Part shown: positions 23,886-33,075 of the stretch, one piece after another | How positions within the stretch are numbered: position 1 is the stretch's first letter | Layout of the letters: every line of letters begins with the position of its first letter | DNA from: a virus | IMG/VR virus record: IMGVR_UViG_3300025645_000042 | Coordinates: 55,102-119,101 of that record | Length of the DNA stretch: 64,000 nt | Reading direction: 5' to 3' (one strand) | Made by a program: the position numbers and the translations under genes | Notes under the pieces: model-generated | The model's input: the letters and a program-made list of their open reading frames with translations, nothing else | What the model was told of the DNA's origin: nothing | Database searches by the model: none

Positions 23886-24688
23886 TAAGATTTGTCTATT
23901 TTTTCATAAGAAATATTTCTATCATTTACATGAAAATATTCTTTTTTTGCTAAAGATAACCACCATCTAGATTCATCTATTGATAATTCTTTTTTGTATT
24001 GGTCAAATAGGCTACCTTCCCTGTTATTAATATGTTTATACCCTAATTTAGGAATAACCATAACTTTACATGATTTAAATGTGAATCTTAATAAGAATTC
24101 ATTTATGAAACTTAGTTTTATACTTTCTTTCATACCACCATATTCCTTATAAGCATCTTTTAACATTGCCATACCATCAATATTAAAATTTTGATATCTT
24201 AATAATGCAGCATTATCTAGAACCCCCATTTCATCTGAGAATTGTGAAGCCCATACAGCTTCATTAGTAAACCCTAAAAAATTACCAACTGGGTCAACAT
24301 CTAGAATCATAGGTAAGAAAATTTGAACATTTGGATAGGCTTCTTTATACTTAATAACATTACTAATCCAAATATCACCCAATTCATCATCTTGTTCTAA
24401 GAAAACAAACCATTTGGTTTTACAATTTTTAACTCCAATGTTTAATTGTGATGCAAAATCGGTTGAAGACTTATGAGTGACAATATCAAAGATTAACCCA
24501 TCTTCTTGATTTATTATTTTAGTTAATAAATCTTGGTCATCTTTTCTATCTCCAACCACAAACATTACTGAATCTGGTTTTACTCGTTGTCTAGCTATTG
24601 ATTTTATGGCGTTTATTAATAATCCCTCATCTATATCATAAATAGGGATTATTACCGTAATATCTGTTTTTTCTTTTTTATTGCTCAT
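23885..24688 (-). CDS. Glycosyltransferase, family 2 (GT-A)
   Basis: 267 residues. Nucleotide-binding N-terminus ITVIIPIYDIDEGLLINAIK, then QRVKPDSVMFVVGD, and an acidic metal/sugar motif in FVFLEQDDELGD (about residue 100). It transfers a sugar from a nucleotide-sugar donor to an unknown acceptor. It overlaps the next gene upstream by 11 bp, and its stop shares a base with the sigma gene start. It is soluble, with no membrane helix, unlike many polysaccharide GT2 enzymes. Confidence 0.87.
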   Translation of the reverse strand: MSNKKEKTDITVIIPIYDIDEGLLINAIKSIARQRVKPDSVMFVVGDRKDDQDLLTKIINQEDGLIFDIVTHKSSTDFASQLNIGVKNCKTKWFVFLEQDDELGDIWISNVIKYKEAYPNVQIFLPMILDVDPVGNFLGFTNEAVWASQFSDEMGVLDNAALLRYQNFNIDGMAMLKDAYKEYGGMKESIKLSFINEFLLRFTFKSCKVMVIPKLGYKHINNREGSLFDQYKKELSIDESRWWLSLAKKEYFHVNDRNISYEKIDKS

Positions 24689-25787
24689 TTTTAATTTCTT
24701 TTTCTTCTTTTATTTTTAACAATGCTTCAAATTCTGACCTTCTATTAGCAATTAATTGAGTATAAACATCTTCAATTACTTTATTTTGCTTTTCTTCAGT
24801 GTATTGGCCCTTAGAAGAATTTGCACCATCGATTAATCCTTGTGGTACATTATCTTCCAACCATACTCTCATAAATTCTGAGATTAAATTAGGGATTGCT
24901 AATTCATTATTTGTCCAAACACCATTATCTTTTAATTGAATTTGTTGTTGGGTTGAATTTTCAGATTCCATCCATTCAGGAATCATAGTTGGAATTTTAC
25001 CAATTACTGGTGTTTCACATTGAATAGCTTCTAATGGGAAAGTACCGAAACTTGATTCATCATCAACCCAAACTGCTAAACATGATTCACCTAACGTTTC
25101 TGCAAACGTCTTTCTTGGTAAACCCCTAAGCTCTCTAAATGTAATCCATTTATACATTGGGAATTGTAAATAAAAAGACTTAACAATTTTAAGTGCCGTC
25201 TTTTGGTCTCTAGTTAAAATAGAAATAATTGGTTTTTTTATTTTAGTAGTTGGTTTAAAATAATCTGGGATTGATATTGGCACTATGTGTGTATCAATAT
25301 TTGGGAATAAATCTTTAATATAATCCACTTGTTTTTGTGATGTGGTGATAACATCCCTAAAACCAAAACTTAAATCCCATCTATTGCCAATTCCTAATAA
25401 TTCTAAAATATAACTATATGATTGGCACATGACAATTTTCTTAGAATTGAATTCTTTAACTTGTTCCATAACATTAGCAAAAATCTCAGGAATTATAATA
25501 TAATCAATTGCAGTGAGATTTAGGTTTTGTGCCTCAATTGAAACGTGGGGTAGTTTTGTATATTCCTCCCCTAACCATTCACCAACACCGTGATAATCAT
25601 TTTTCTCATGCATGATATACGCTTTAAATCCTAAATCATTTAAGACCTTAACGTGTTGGTATATGTTTGCTACACCAGCGGTTGCATTACCTTTAGTATC
25701 TAGTACAAAAAAGTATAGCCCAAAATCTTTATTATCAATTTTCTCTATAAACTCTACTACTTTAACTTGTTTTTCTTTATTTTCCAT
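24678..25787 (-). CDS. Glycosyltransferase, GT-B fold (family 4-like)
   Basis: 369 residues. The N-terminal Rossmann half includes TAGVANIYQHVKVLNDLGFKA and the C-terminal half carries the donor-binding signature SFGTFPLEAIQCETPVIGK (about 265-283), with the catalytic-region Glu of the E-x7-E type partly retained. No membrane segment. It sits in the PhoH operon next to a GT2 enzyme rather than in the main sugar cluster. A Lys/Glu-rich tail (IKEEKEIKNEQ) closes it. Confidence 0.87.
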   Translation of the reverse strand: MENKEKQVKVVEFIEKIDNKDFGLYFFVLDTKGNATAGVANIYQHVKVLNDLGFKAYIMHEKNDYHGVGEWLGEEYTKLPHVSIEAQNLNLTAIDYIIIPEIFANVMEQVKEFNSKKIVMCQSYSYILELLGIGNRWDLSFGFRDVITTSQKQVDYIKDLFPNIDTHIVPISIPDYFKPTTKIKKPIISILTRDQKTALKIVKSFYLQFPMYKWITFRELRGLPRKTFAETLGESCLAVWVDDESSFGTFPLEAIQCETPVIGKIPTMIPEWMESENSTQQQIQLKDNGVWTNNELAIPNLISEFMRVWLEDNVPQGLIDGANSSKGQYTEEKQNKVIEDVYTQLIANRRSEFEALLKIKEEKEIKNEQ

Positions 25788-25789
25788 TT

Positions 25790-26158
25790 TTAATCAACTT
25801 TTCTTAATATATTATAAAAAACTAACGTGTTGAATGCTAGTTTAAATCTTAGTGACATTTTTTTTAAATTCCTAGAACCTAATGCACTATCAAAATCCTC
25901 TGAATTAAGTTCAGATGCCTGTCCTAAATCCTCAATAAAATTCCTGATGATTTCAAACTTAACACCGTTAACTTCTAGTTGTTTGATATTATCACTTGTA
26001 ATAATTTCTGTTGAAATTACTTTACCTTTAGCGTCTAATGTTTCAGTAACACTTTTTAACTTTTCAATTTTATCTTTACCAATTTTTTTATCTATGATTA
26101 AAAAGTCATCTAATACTTCAAAATCAATATAATATAAATCACCGAATATTTCAATCAT
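25790..26158 (-). CDS. Uncharacterised protein, 122 aa
   Basis: Not recognised. The beta-rich N-terminus MIEIFGDLYYIDFEVLDDFL is followed by KGKVISTEIITSDNIKQLEV and a basic helical C-terminus. It lies 2 nt from the downstream glycosyltransferase and overlaps the upstream nucleotidase-like gene by 8 bp. No motif suggests an enzyme. Confidence 0.68.
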   Translation of the reverse strand: MIEIFGDLYYIDFEVLDDFLIIDKKIGKDKIEKLKSVTETLDAKGKVISTEIITSDNIKQLEVNGVKFEIIRNFIEDLGQASELNSEDFDSALGSRNLKKMSLRFKLAFNTLVFYNILRKVD

Positions 26159-26729
26159 GCTTTATTATTTCATTAAATTTATTTTCGTCTTCTATAAATT
26201 CCAAGATTGTATCTAATTCAAAATCAGCCTCAATCTTTTTATTATAACTGGCGTTTATTTTAACTGAAATTTTACCTTCAGGTTTACTTTCCAATGCTAT
26301 TGGATTTGCCGTTACCAATAAATCTACATTATCCCACATCTTAGTGGTATCACTCAAGAATTTAATTGAATCACCTGTGAACCCTAACTTTGAAAGAAAG
26401 AATAATGTTGATGGTCTACTCTTATGCGCATCTCGACTTAAAATAATAATCTCATGTTCTTCATAATCATTAATATCTGAAATAAAACGATTAAGTTTCG
26501 GGATAATATTATTGTGTAATTGGTCTGCGTGTGCGAAAATCTCCATAGGAGATTCGCTGTATAAAAATTCATTTAGTTTTTTTTCACTATCGAATTTAAA
26601 GTACTTAACTAAATCAAAATCTTCTATATCTACACCTTCCATGTTCTCACCATAGTATTTTGTGTAGACATATTTTAATTGCCCAATAAAGTCTCTTATC
26701 ACTTCATCTAATGTTATTCCTATTCTCAT
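26151..26729 (-). CDS. HAD / 5'(3')-deoxyribonucleotidase-like protein lacking the nucleophile Asp
   Basis: 192 residues. The start MRIGITLDEVIRDF aligns with the HAD motif I of phage nucleotidases (DxDGVxxD), but the first Asp is Thr6 while Asp8 remains. Motif II-like ILSRDAHKS (about 97-105) and a late WDNVDLLVTANP segment agree with the fold. Without the nucleophile it is probably not a phosphatase and may act as a binding or regulatory pseudoenzyme. It lies 48 bp after PhoH in the same operon. Confidence 0.72.
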   Translation of the reverse strand: MRIGITLDEVIRDFIGQLKYVYTKYYGENMEGVDIEDFDLVKYFKFDSEKKLNEFLYSESPMEIFAHADQLHNNIIPKLNRFISDINDYEEHEIIILSRDAHKSRPSTLFFLSKLGFTGDSIKFLSDTTKMWDNVDLLVTANPIALESKPEGKISVKINASYNKKIEADFELDTILEFIEDENKFNEIIKHD

Positions 26730-26777
26730 AATATAATTTTACATAAATTAAATTTAAAGTAAATAAAAAAGTGAAGA

Positions 26778-27518
26778 TTATTCCTTTTCATTTAAATCAT
26801 CACCTCTTTTATAGTTATTAACGATTTTTGTAATCAAAGGATTACGAACAATATCATTCTCATCAAATTCAAAGAAGCCTATTTCGGAAATATTATTATG
26901 TCTATTCATAGCATCATATAAACCACTTTGTCGGCTATCACGATATTTATCAGATTGGTCCATATCACCAGAAACAACATACTTAGAATTATACCCAATT
27001 CTAGTTAATAGCGTTTTCATTTGAGAAGGTGACATGTTTTGTGCCTCTTCCATTAGTAATACTGAATTGTCGATTGATTTCCCTCTTATGAAACCTAAAG
27101 GTTCCACCATTAATTCTTCTGACTCTTCTAATTGAAGTCTATTCTCTTTACCGATAATTTTATCCACTATATCAATAGATGATGCCATATAAGGTGCCAT
27201 CTTTTCTTTTAAATCACCTGGTAAAAATCCTAGATTCTCTTCAGCCTCAATGGCTGGTTTCACGATTAAGATTTTATTATAAGAATTATTTGAGTCTTGT
27301 AGTAATTGTAAAGCTACCGCAATAGCTACATAAGATTTTCCAACGCCAGCTGGACCAGCACAAAAAGTGATTTCTTTTTTTCTAATTAAGTTAGCAAATT
27401 CTTTTTGTTTAGGGTTTTTACATTTTAAGGATACTTTTCTAGGTAGTATTTGATTTACTGACCTAGTTTTAATCGCAACACTTTTAGTCGTAGTTGCTTT
27501 TTGTTGTCTTTTTGCCAT
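26778..27518 (-). CDS. phoH: PhoH-family P-loop ATPase
   Basis: 246 residues. Walker A GPAGVGKS at 55-62, KILIVKPAIEAEENLGFLPG at about 86-105, Walker B-like VLLMEEAQNMSPSQMK near 147 and a VVSGDMDQSD sensor segment near 175 are all classic PhoH features. PhoH is widespread in marine T4-like phages, where it is used as a marker gene; the biochemical role is probably RNA helicase-like or related to stress metabolism. The N-terminus is basic and disordered. It follows directly on a strong terminator and heads the operon leading to the sigma factor; no promoter was recognised. Confidence 0.94.
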   Translation of the reverse strand: MAKRQQKATTTKSVAIKTRSVNQILPRKVSLKCKNPKQKEFANLIRKKEITFCAGPAGVGKSYVAIAVALQLLQDSNNSYNKILIVKPAIEAEENLGFLPGDLKEKMAPYMASSIDIVDKIIGKENRLQLEESEELMVEPLGFIRGKSIDNSVLLMEEAQNMSPSQMKTLLTRIGYNSKYVVSGDMDQSDKYRDSRQSGLYDAMNRHNNISEIGFFEFDENDIVRNPLITKIVNNYKRGDDLNEKE

Positions 27519-27553
27519 AAAAAAATGTGAGCCTGTTTGATAAGCTCACATTT
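27519..27553 (-). terminator. Intrinsic terminator ending the 18-kb glycan operon
   Basis: A 10-bp stem, AAATGTGAGC/GCTCACATTT, with an 11-nt loop and a minus-strand run of seven T. It lies between the 344-aa gene and phoH. Confidence 0.87.
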
Positions 27554-27581
27554 AATATAATCACAAAAAATAAAAATTAAA

Positions 27582-28616
27582 CTATTTAATCAAATTTTTA
27601 GGTGCTTTATTTTTATATTTTTTTTCTAAATCTTCTAAGCGATAATCTTCCATCATAAATTTACCATTTATAATTGGTGTCGCCATAAATTTTAAAACGT
27701 AGTGTCCATTGAATTCCACCACTTTATGGAAATTTTTAACTTCATAAATATATTCCATTCCATTTGCAGCACCAATTGTTTTATTGGTTATAAACCCCAC
27801 TTTTTCGATGTCTAAAATATCAGATGCCCTAGGATTTTTATTAATTTTCTTAATTTCACTAATTAATAACCTACTTTTCCGATTGAATTCATCTGGGTAC
27901 ATCGTGATATAGAACTCTAGTAATTTAGTTTCACCATCTACATCTCTAACAACTAATTTATTACAGTATTGTTCGATTTCAAATTTAGGCCTTATACTTC
28001 TATGTATCATGATATTTTTATCATTCTTCATACTAGCTACCATATCATCAAAACTAAGTTTAGCTAACGTTCTACCATCTTCTTTTCCTATTTCCACTTC
28101 AATATCTTCTCCAAATTCATTAGTTTCATATCTTACATTAATTAAATCAAACATTTCATTAGTTTCATCGAAAGTTTCAATTTCTTCATCGGTATGAACT
28201 TTTAATTTTTCATTACCAAAAGCCTCTGAAGTTGATTTAACGACCTCATTATTACTAACCACAAGTTCAACTGGATGTGGGTCACCTTTATCAACATTTA
28301 CCTTCCTAAGAATTTGTTTCTCATGTTCAGTAGTTTCAGTTATTGGTAAGTTATCCTCATCATATCCAATGATTTTGGTTTTAAGACTATCCGCAGCATT
28401 CAATACCTTATACATCCTCCATCTCATTTCCTTAACTTCCATTGTGAGAACACCCTTTAACATGTTATCAGCCATAGAACCTTGTTCCATTGTTTCATTT
28501 GAAGCACCTTCTTTACCTAAAGCGTCTGAGGCTTGATTTAATGATGATTTCTCAACTCTTGATAATGCTAATGAAAGCATTGCCATTTTTCTTTTTAGAT
28601 AAGTTGTTATATCCAT
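27582..28616 (-). CDS. Uncharacterised protein, 344 aa
   Basis: Not recognised. A helical N-terminus (about 1-85, MDITTYLKRKMAMLSLALSR) is followed by acidic mixed alpha/beta domains (DVDGETKLLEFYITMYPDEF near 228). No signal peptide, membrane helix or catalytic motif. It is the final gene of the glycan operon, overlapping rmlD-like by 10 bp and followed by a strong terminator. Its sequence does not resemble sugar enzymes, so it may be a phage structural or assembly protein co-transcribed with them. Confidence 0.7.
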   Translation of the reverse strand: MDITTYLKRKMAMLSLALSRVEKSSLNQASDALGKEGASNETMEQGSMADNMLKGVLTMEVKEMRWRMYKVLNAADSLKTKIIGYDEDNLPITETTEHEKQILRKVNVDKGDPHPVELVVSNNEVVKSTSEAFGNEKLKVHTDEEIETFDETNEMFDLINVRYETNEFGEDIEVEIGKEDGRTLAKLSFDDMVASMKNDKNIMIHRSIRPKFEIEQYCNKLVVRDVDGETKLLEFYITMYPDEFNRKSRLLISEIKKINKNPRASDILDIEKVGFITNKTIGAANGMEYIYEVKNFHKVVEFNGHYVLKFMATPIINGKFMMEDYRLEDLEKKYKNKAPKNLIK

Positions 28617-29284
28617 TTTTCTAATTTATTTAAATCCATTGTAACATTTTCTGGTACATATGGTGGTCTTAACGTTCCTAATATATTAGGTTTAGTTTCT
28701 TTAGCTAAATTCAACATGGTTTTAGCCTTCGTACCAACATTTATTATTCCTATGGCACCTTTATTGATTAATTTAATAATTAACTCAGAAATGACATCCA
28801 CGTAATCTGCATTCGTATAATAATTGCCCCACGCTTTTTCATAGGGAAATGGTTTTGCTTTATGACTACATCTACATATTAAATAATCATTAGAATTTAA
28901 CATAATTAATTCATCTGCCAATACTTTTGAATATGCATACCATGAATTATCACACCTAGGAATATCTTCTTCCTTCGCAAAAAAGTTATTATTAGCATAT
29001 ACAAAATCACTTGATATGTGAATCAATTTAATATTGTGTTTATTACAATATTTTATTAAATCTCTAACAAAACGAACATTAACATCCATATGAGTGTCAC
29101 GTTCTTTTGAATAAGAGTCTGTATGTGCGATACAGTTTACTATTACATTATAACCTTTAGAAATTAAATGTAAATTATTTATATCAAAATTACCCCACTT
29201 ACGTGAGACAAAATCCCAATCAGTTTGTTTAACCAATTCGGAACCTAATAAACCATCACCTAAAACTAAAACTTTATAATTCAT
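28607..29284 (-). CDS. dTDP-4-dehydrorhamnose reductase-like SDR (RmlD-like), short
   Basis: 225 residues, shorter than the usual 290. The NAD(P)-binding motif is GDGLLGSELV (9-18). CIAHTDSYSKERD matches the RmlD CxAYTxVDxAE region, IHISSDFVYANNNF matches the STDYVFDG region, and YAYSKVLADE carries the Tyr/Lys pair. The C-terminal substrate region is reduced. In the standard pathway RmlD makes dTDP-rhamnose after RmlC; no RmlC is seen here, so it may reduce another 4-keto sugar. It overlaps the epimerase gene by 11 bp. Confidence 0.82.
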   Translation of the reverse strand: MNYKVLVLGDGLLGSELVKQTDWDFVSRKWGNFDINNLHLISKGYNVIVNCIAHTDSYSKERDTHMDVNVRFVRDLIKYCNKHNIKLIHISSDFVYANNNFFAKEEDIPRCDNSWYAYSKVLADELIMLNSNDYLICRCSHKAKPFPYEKAWGNYYTNADYVDVISELIIKLINKGAIGIINVGTKAKTMLNLAKETKPNILGTLRPPYVPENVTMDLNKLEKWI

Positions 29285-30287
29285 TATTAAGTAAAATATT
29301 ACAAATGTATTTAGAAGCTAATCCATCACCATATGGGCAAATACCTTCTTCTATCTCATAATTTTTAATGTGTTCATTGAATGCATCTTTTAATGATGAA
29401 TAATGTGAAATTAAAAAACTGGATAAACCTAAAGCTTCTGGCCTTTCAGTTGTTTCTCTACAAACTAAACATTTTTTATTAAAAAAAGAACACTCTTCTT
29501 GGAGTCCTCCACTATCAGTAATAACTAATTTAGATTTAATTAACAACTTCATTAAATTATCGTGTGGTAAAGGGTTAGTTACCGTTAGATTTGTTAATAA
29601 ATGTCTATATTTTTGAACCTTTGGATTTGGGTGAATTGGAATTATAAAACTTAATTCTGGATGTTCCCCAGCTAAGTCATTAATTTCTCTAAACCAATTC
29701 GCAATATTATGATGATTCTCACGCCTATGCATTGTAACTAAAACAATGTTTTCATATTGACATATTTCTTTATAATGTATTAGATTATCTAAAACAGTAT
29801 TACCAACTACAAACACTTTTTTATGTATATTTTCTTTGGCTAAATTAATTTTACTTTGTTCTGTTGGACAAAAATGAATATCAGTTATAGTTGAGACCAT
29901 TCTCCTATTATTTTCTTCAGGAAATGGATTTAACTTATCATAAGTTCTTAAACCAGCTTCTAAATGTATAATTTTAATCTGTCTATTCATTGCTGAAATT
30001 GCTAACCCAAGAACTGAAGTTGTGTCTCCTTGAACTAGAATGTGAGTTACACCATCAAACACATATTCAGGAATTGATAAACAATTCTTTAAAATAGCAT
30101 TTAATCTATTTTCATCTTCAGATTCAAGCATTCTCCAAACATAATTAGCATTTTTAGGTGCTATATCTTCATGTTGACCAGTGAATAATATTTTATGTGG
30201 AATTAAATTCATTTTCATTTCCTCAATCAATGGTTTAATTTTTATATATTCGGGTCTGGTTCCGTATGTGACTAATATATTCATCAT
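29274..30287 (-). CDS. wecB: UDP-N-acetylglucosamine 2-epimerase (WecB-like)
   Basis: GT-B-fold epimerase making UDP-ManNAc or an analogous 2-epimer. Signatures in order: TYGTRPEYIKIKPLI (8-22), VQGDTTSVLG (about 95), HLEAGLRTYDKLNPFPEENN (about 120), VTMHRRENHHN (about 185), DNLMKLLIKSKLVITDSGGLQEE (about 250) and a short RETTERPEAL. All catalytic-region residues appear present. Length 337 is slightly shorter than the usual 370. Two adjacent ATG codons open the gene. It overlaps the genes on both sides in the sugar operon. Confidence 0.93.
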   Translation of the reverse strand: MMNILVTYGTRPEYIKIKPLIEEMKMNLIPHKILFTGQHEDIAPKNANYVWRMLESEDENRLNAILKNCLSIPEYVFDGVTHILVQGDTTSVLGLAISAMNRQIKIIHLEAGLRTYDKLNPFPEENNRRMVSTITDIHFCPTEQSKINLAKENIHKKVFVVGNTVLDNLIHYKEICQYENIVLVTMHRRENHHNIANWFREINDLAGEHPELSFIIPIHPNPKVQKYRHLLTNLTVTNPLPHDNLMKLLIKSKLVITDSGGLQEECSFFNKKCLVCRETTERPEALGLSSFLISHYSSLKDAFNEHIKNYEIEEGICPYGDGLASKYICNILLNNEL

Positions 30288-30967
30288 TCCACAAATTTTC
30301 TTAAATATTCTACATCCTCATTTGATAATCTTTTCCCTGTGATTTCGGATATGTACCATGTTGGTCTTAATTTACCCCCCACTCTATATAAGTGACCCAA
30401 ATCCATCACATGTTTATGTTTTGTCCCAAGTATTATCTTACCATCATTTTTCGCCACATCCCTTAATTCCCATTGCCAAGGACTTAAACCTAATTCAAAA
30501 TGTTTCATAAAATATGATGTTCTCCACATACCATACGAAATAGATAATCTGTAATCGGCATCTTGCCTTGTTTTAATCAAATTATCAGTATAATGACCAC
30601 CTTTATAATAATCTTTACAGTATGGTGTCATTTTAATATTAACCACATCTTTATTTTCATCCATTACTGTTTTAAATTCTTCTATCAAATCTAAATTAAT
30701 CTCATCCAACGTTACTACGTCATCACTACCATATATAAAATATTCATCTTTGAAGTCTTTAAAAAATTTATATATGTCATTGGTAAAAGATTGCGGTCCT
30801 GTATCAACCCCTAAGCTTATAAATTTCCAAGAACCCATATCAAATGTTGGTTGTTTAAAACCGAGTACTGTTACGTCTAAATCTTTACCACCGAATTTAT
30901 CCATGGTAAATTTATTTGCTTGAATTAATTTAAGATATTTATCACAAGTAGGGATTATTATTCTCAT
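30284..30967 (-). CDS. Glycosyltransferase-like protein (GT-A type)
   Basis: 227 residues. MRIIIPTCDKYLKLIQAN at the N-terminus and YFIYGSDDVVTLDEI (about 75, with a DD motif for metal/donor binding) support a GT-A enzyme. TPYCKDYYKGGHYTDNL and a late SPWQWELRDVA segment may shape the acceptor site; acidic and aromatic residues there resemble phage and capsule GTs. No membrane helix. It is one base from gmd and overlaps the epimerase gene by 4 bp. Donor and acceptor unknown. Confidence 0.75.
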   Translation of the reverse strand: MRIIIPTCDKYLKLIQANKFTMDKFGGKDLDVTVLGFKQPTFDMGSWKFISLGVDTGPQSFTNDIYKFFKDFKDEYFIYGSDDVVTLDEINLDLIEEFKTVMDENKDVVNIKMTPYCKDYYKGGHYTDNLIKTRQDADYRLSISYGMWRTSYFMKHFELGLSPWQWELRDVAKNDGKIILGTKHKHVMDLGHLYRVGGKLRPTWYISEITGKRLSNEDVEYLRKFVE

Positions 30968-31962
30968 TATCTAAGTGATTCTTTTTTATTTAAAATATCC
31001 ATCCAATGGTCTACCATTTCATGTAACATCGATTCAAATGTGTATGTCGGTTTCCATCCCAGATTTTCTCTAATTTTTGTAGAATCTCCCTTTAAATAAG
31101 GTAATTCTTCTGGTCTTAAAAATTTAGGGTTTTGAACTACGTAATTTTTATAATCCATATCTAAATAAGAAAAAACAATATCACACATCTCTCTAACCGA
31201 ATGGGTTTCCATTGTAGAAACTACATAATCATCTGGTTTTTCAGCATTCATAATCATATGCATTGCCCTAACATAATCTTTAGAATGACCCCAATCCCTA
31301 TATGAATCCATATTACCTAATTCTAATTTGTCTTGTAAACCTAATTTTATTTTACAGGCAGCTTTAACAACTTTATTTGTTACGAAATTACTACCTCTTC
31401 TAGGGGATTCATGATTAAATAGGATACCATTAACTGCATGTAATCCATACGCTCTTCTATAATGTCTAACTATATTATAGCCAAATATTTTAGAGCATCC
31501 ATATGGGGATACTGGATTCATTATAGTATTTTCTCTTTGGAACCCGTCATCCTCAACGGTTAAACCAAACATTTCCGAAGATGATGCTTGATAAAATTTA
31601 GCATTAGGGCAAATTCTTTTATAAGCCTCTAATATATTTATAACTCCAACTGCGTTTGTTTGTACAGTAAATTGTGGGATATCAAAACTAACTCTAACAT
31701 GACTTTGAGCAGCAATATTATAAATTTCATCTGGCATAATTTCAGTTAGTAACCTTTCTATAGATGTCTGGTCTAATAAGTCTCCATAATGAGTTTCAAT
31801 TCTAGGGATTGATTCAAACGCCTTAACCAACCTAGCTGATTGATTCTCTGATGTAGAATTTCTTCTAACCATTCCATGAACTTTATAACCCAAAGATAGT
31901 AAGTATTCGCTAAGATAAGAACCATCTTGCCCATTAATGCCTGTTATAAATGCTGTTTTCAT
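30967..31962 (-). CDS. gmd: GDP-mannose 4,6-dehydratase (Gmd)
   Basis: Converts GDP-mannose to GDP-4-keto-6-deoxymannose, precursor of fucose, perosamine and related sugars. The 331-residue protein has TGINGQDGSYLSEYLL (8-23), VRRNSTSENQSARL, QSHVRVSFDIP, ASSSEMFG with the catalytic Ser/Glu, and SPYGCSKIFGYN with the Tyr/Lys pair. LFNHESPRRGSNFVTNKV and a late DSYRDWGHSKDYV complete the family pattern. No GDP-fucose synthase (Fcl) is seen in the window. A 4-amino product through the neighbouring DegT-like gene, as in GDP-perosamine synthesis, is therefore plausible. Confidence 0.95.
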   Translation of the reverse strand: MKTAFITGINGQDGSYLSEYLLSLGYKVHGMVRRNSTSENQSARLVKAFESIPRIETHYGDLLDQTSIERLLTEIMPDEIYNIAAQSHVRVSFDIPQFTVQTNAVGVINILEAYKRICPNAKFYQASSSEMFGLTVEDDGFQRENTIMNPVSPYGCSKIFGYNIVRHYRRAYGLHAVNGILFNHESPRRGSNFVTNKVVKAACKIKLGLQDKLELGNMDSYRDWGHSKDYVRAMHMIMNAEKPDDYVVSTMETHSVREMCDIVFSYLDMDYKNYVVQNPKFLRPEELPYLKGDSTKIRENLGWKPTYTFESMLHEMVDHWMDILNKKESLR

Positions 31963-32549
31963 TTTTTAAAAATTTTCATTTCTGTTAAATCTGGCCAATC
32001 ATTAATAACCCATTTTTTGGGTGATGTTCTAATTGCTTCATCTAATTTATTTAATCCATTTTGTGCAGTTTCTGGTGTCATATAATAATGATAACCCATA
32101 ATGTCAATATTTTGCTCCCTCCAAGGAACATCAGGTAATCTACCATCATATGACATTTTTTTAAGAGTTTCGGCAGCTCTTTTATCGTTGGTTAAAATTA
32201 TCCCACCCCTACCTAAACTTAAATGTTTTCTAAATTGAAAGCTTACACACATAAATGTAGAGTCAATATATGAATCTTTTTTCCAAAGTACAGCGGCATC
32301 AATTATATTTTTAGTTAAATAATAATAATCTTCCCAATTTTCATCTTTCCACGCTAAATCAATATTTAATTTGTTGGCCAAAAAAGGTATCGATATATAT
32401 GTACGTTTTGGTACTTCAATTTTTTCAATTTTTTCATATCTTAAACATAATTCAATTCCATGAGTACAACAATCAACAGCTATAGCATATTTAGAACCGA
32501 AAAATTTAGCTATTTTATTCTCAAAATTTTCAATTACATTAAAACTCAT
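31959..32549 (-). CDS. Half-length DegT/DnrJ/EryC1-like aminotransferase, copy A
   Basis: 196 residues against about 370-400 for the family. It keeps the N-terminal FENKIAKFFGSKYAIAVD, an Asp in NIIDAAVLWK (Asp83, pyridine N contact), and the Schiff-base Lys108 in SFQFRKHLSLGRGG. It also keeps the MGYHYYMTPETAQNGL stretch that resembles the end of the large domain. The small C-terminal domain is missing. It could be a minimal active PLP enzyme or a degenerate one. A paralogue lies at 37358-37999. Its place beside gmd suggests amination of a 4-keto sugar. Confidence 0.78.
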   Translation of the reverse strand: MSFNVIENFENKIAKFFGSKYAIAVDCCTHGIELCLRYEKIEKIEVPKRTYISIPFLANKLNIDLAWKDENWEDYYYLTKNIIDAAVLWKKDSYIDSTFMCVSFQFRKHLSLGRGGIILTNDKRAAETLKKMSYDGRLPDVPWREQNIDIMGYHYYMTPETAQNGLNKLDEAIRTSPKKWVINDWPDLTEMKIFKK

Positions 32550-33075
32550 AACCTAATTTTTTAGCATTTTCAAGTATAATATCTTTTTCTCTTAATTTTA
32601 CTGGTTTAGCTGGGCTACCCACATAAATTGTCCAAGGTTCAGTATCTTTAGTTAATAAAGAATTTGCTCCTAATACGGAACCTTCAGCCATTCTGACACC
32701 TGGCATAATAGTACAATTAACTCCACAACCAGCAAATCTTTCTATTGTTATAGTTGAATAGGTGATAACTCTAAGTTCTTTAGGTATTGTTGGTCCAATT
32801 AATCCTTTGCCAGTAAAATCTTCACTACCACATACTATTTTACTTCCAGCCCCTATAAAACTAAAATCTTCAAGAATTAAGAATGATTCAACACCACCTA
32901 TTATAGTTACATTTGGTGCTATATGGATATAATCTTTCATTTTCATTGAGGTTGAAATTGTTACCCAATTATCAATGGCATTGTGGGACCCTATATCACA
33001 TTTATGTGGGCGTTTAATTATCGCTGTGTCGTGGATAAAAACATCTTCCCCAATACTTTTATAATCTTTATTCAT
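32539..33075 (-). CDS. Left-handed beta-helix acyl/acetyltransferase (WbbJ/LbH type)
   Basis: 178 residues with hexapeptide repeats: IGSHNAIDNWVTIS, IHIAPNVTIIGG, FSFIGAGSKIVCG, GCGVNCTIMPGVRMAEGSVL then GANSLLTKDTEPW and VGSPAKPVK. This is the trimeric LbH fold of O- and N-acyltransferases using CoA or ACP donors. The final xPAKPV segment is typical for sugar acetyltransferases. A catalytic His is possible near IHIAPN. It lies between the DegT-like and carbamoyltransferase genes, overlapping the former by 11 bp. It may acylate the amino sugar; the acyl group is unknown. Confidence 0.88.
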   Translation of the reverse strand: MNKDYKSIGEDVFIHDTAIIKRPHKCDIGSHNAIDNWVTISTSMKMKDYIHIAPNVTIIGGVESFLILEDFSFIGAGSKIVCGSEDFTGKGLIGPTIPKELRVITYSTITIERFAGCGVNCTIMPGVRMAEGSVLGANSLLTKDTEPWTIYVGSPAKPVKLREKDIILENAKKLGYEF

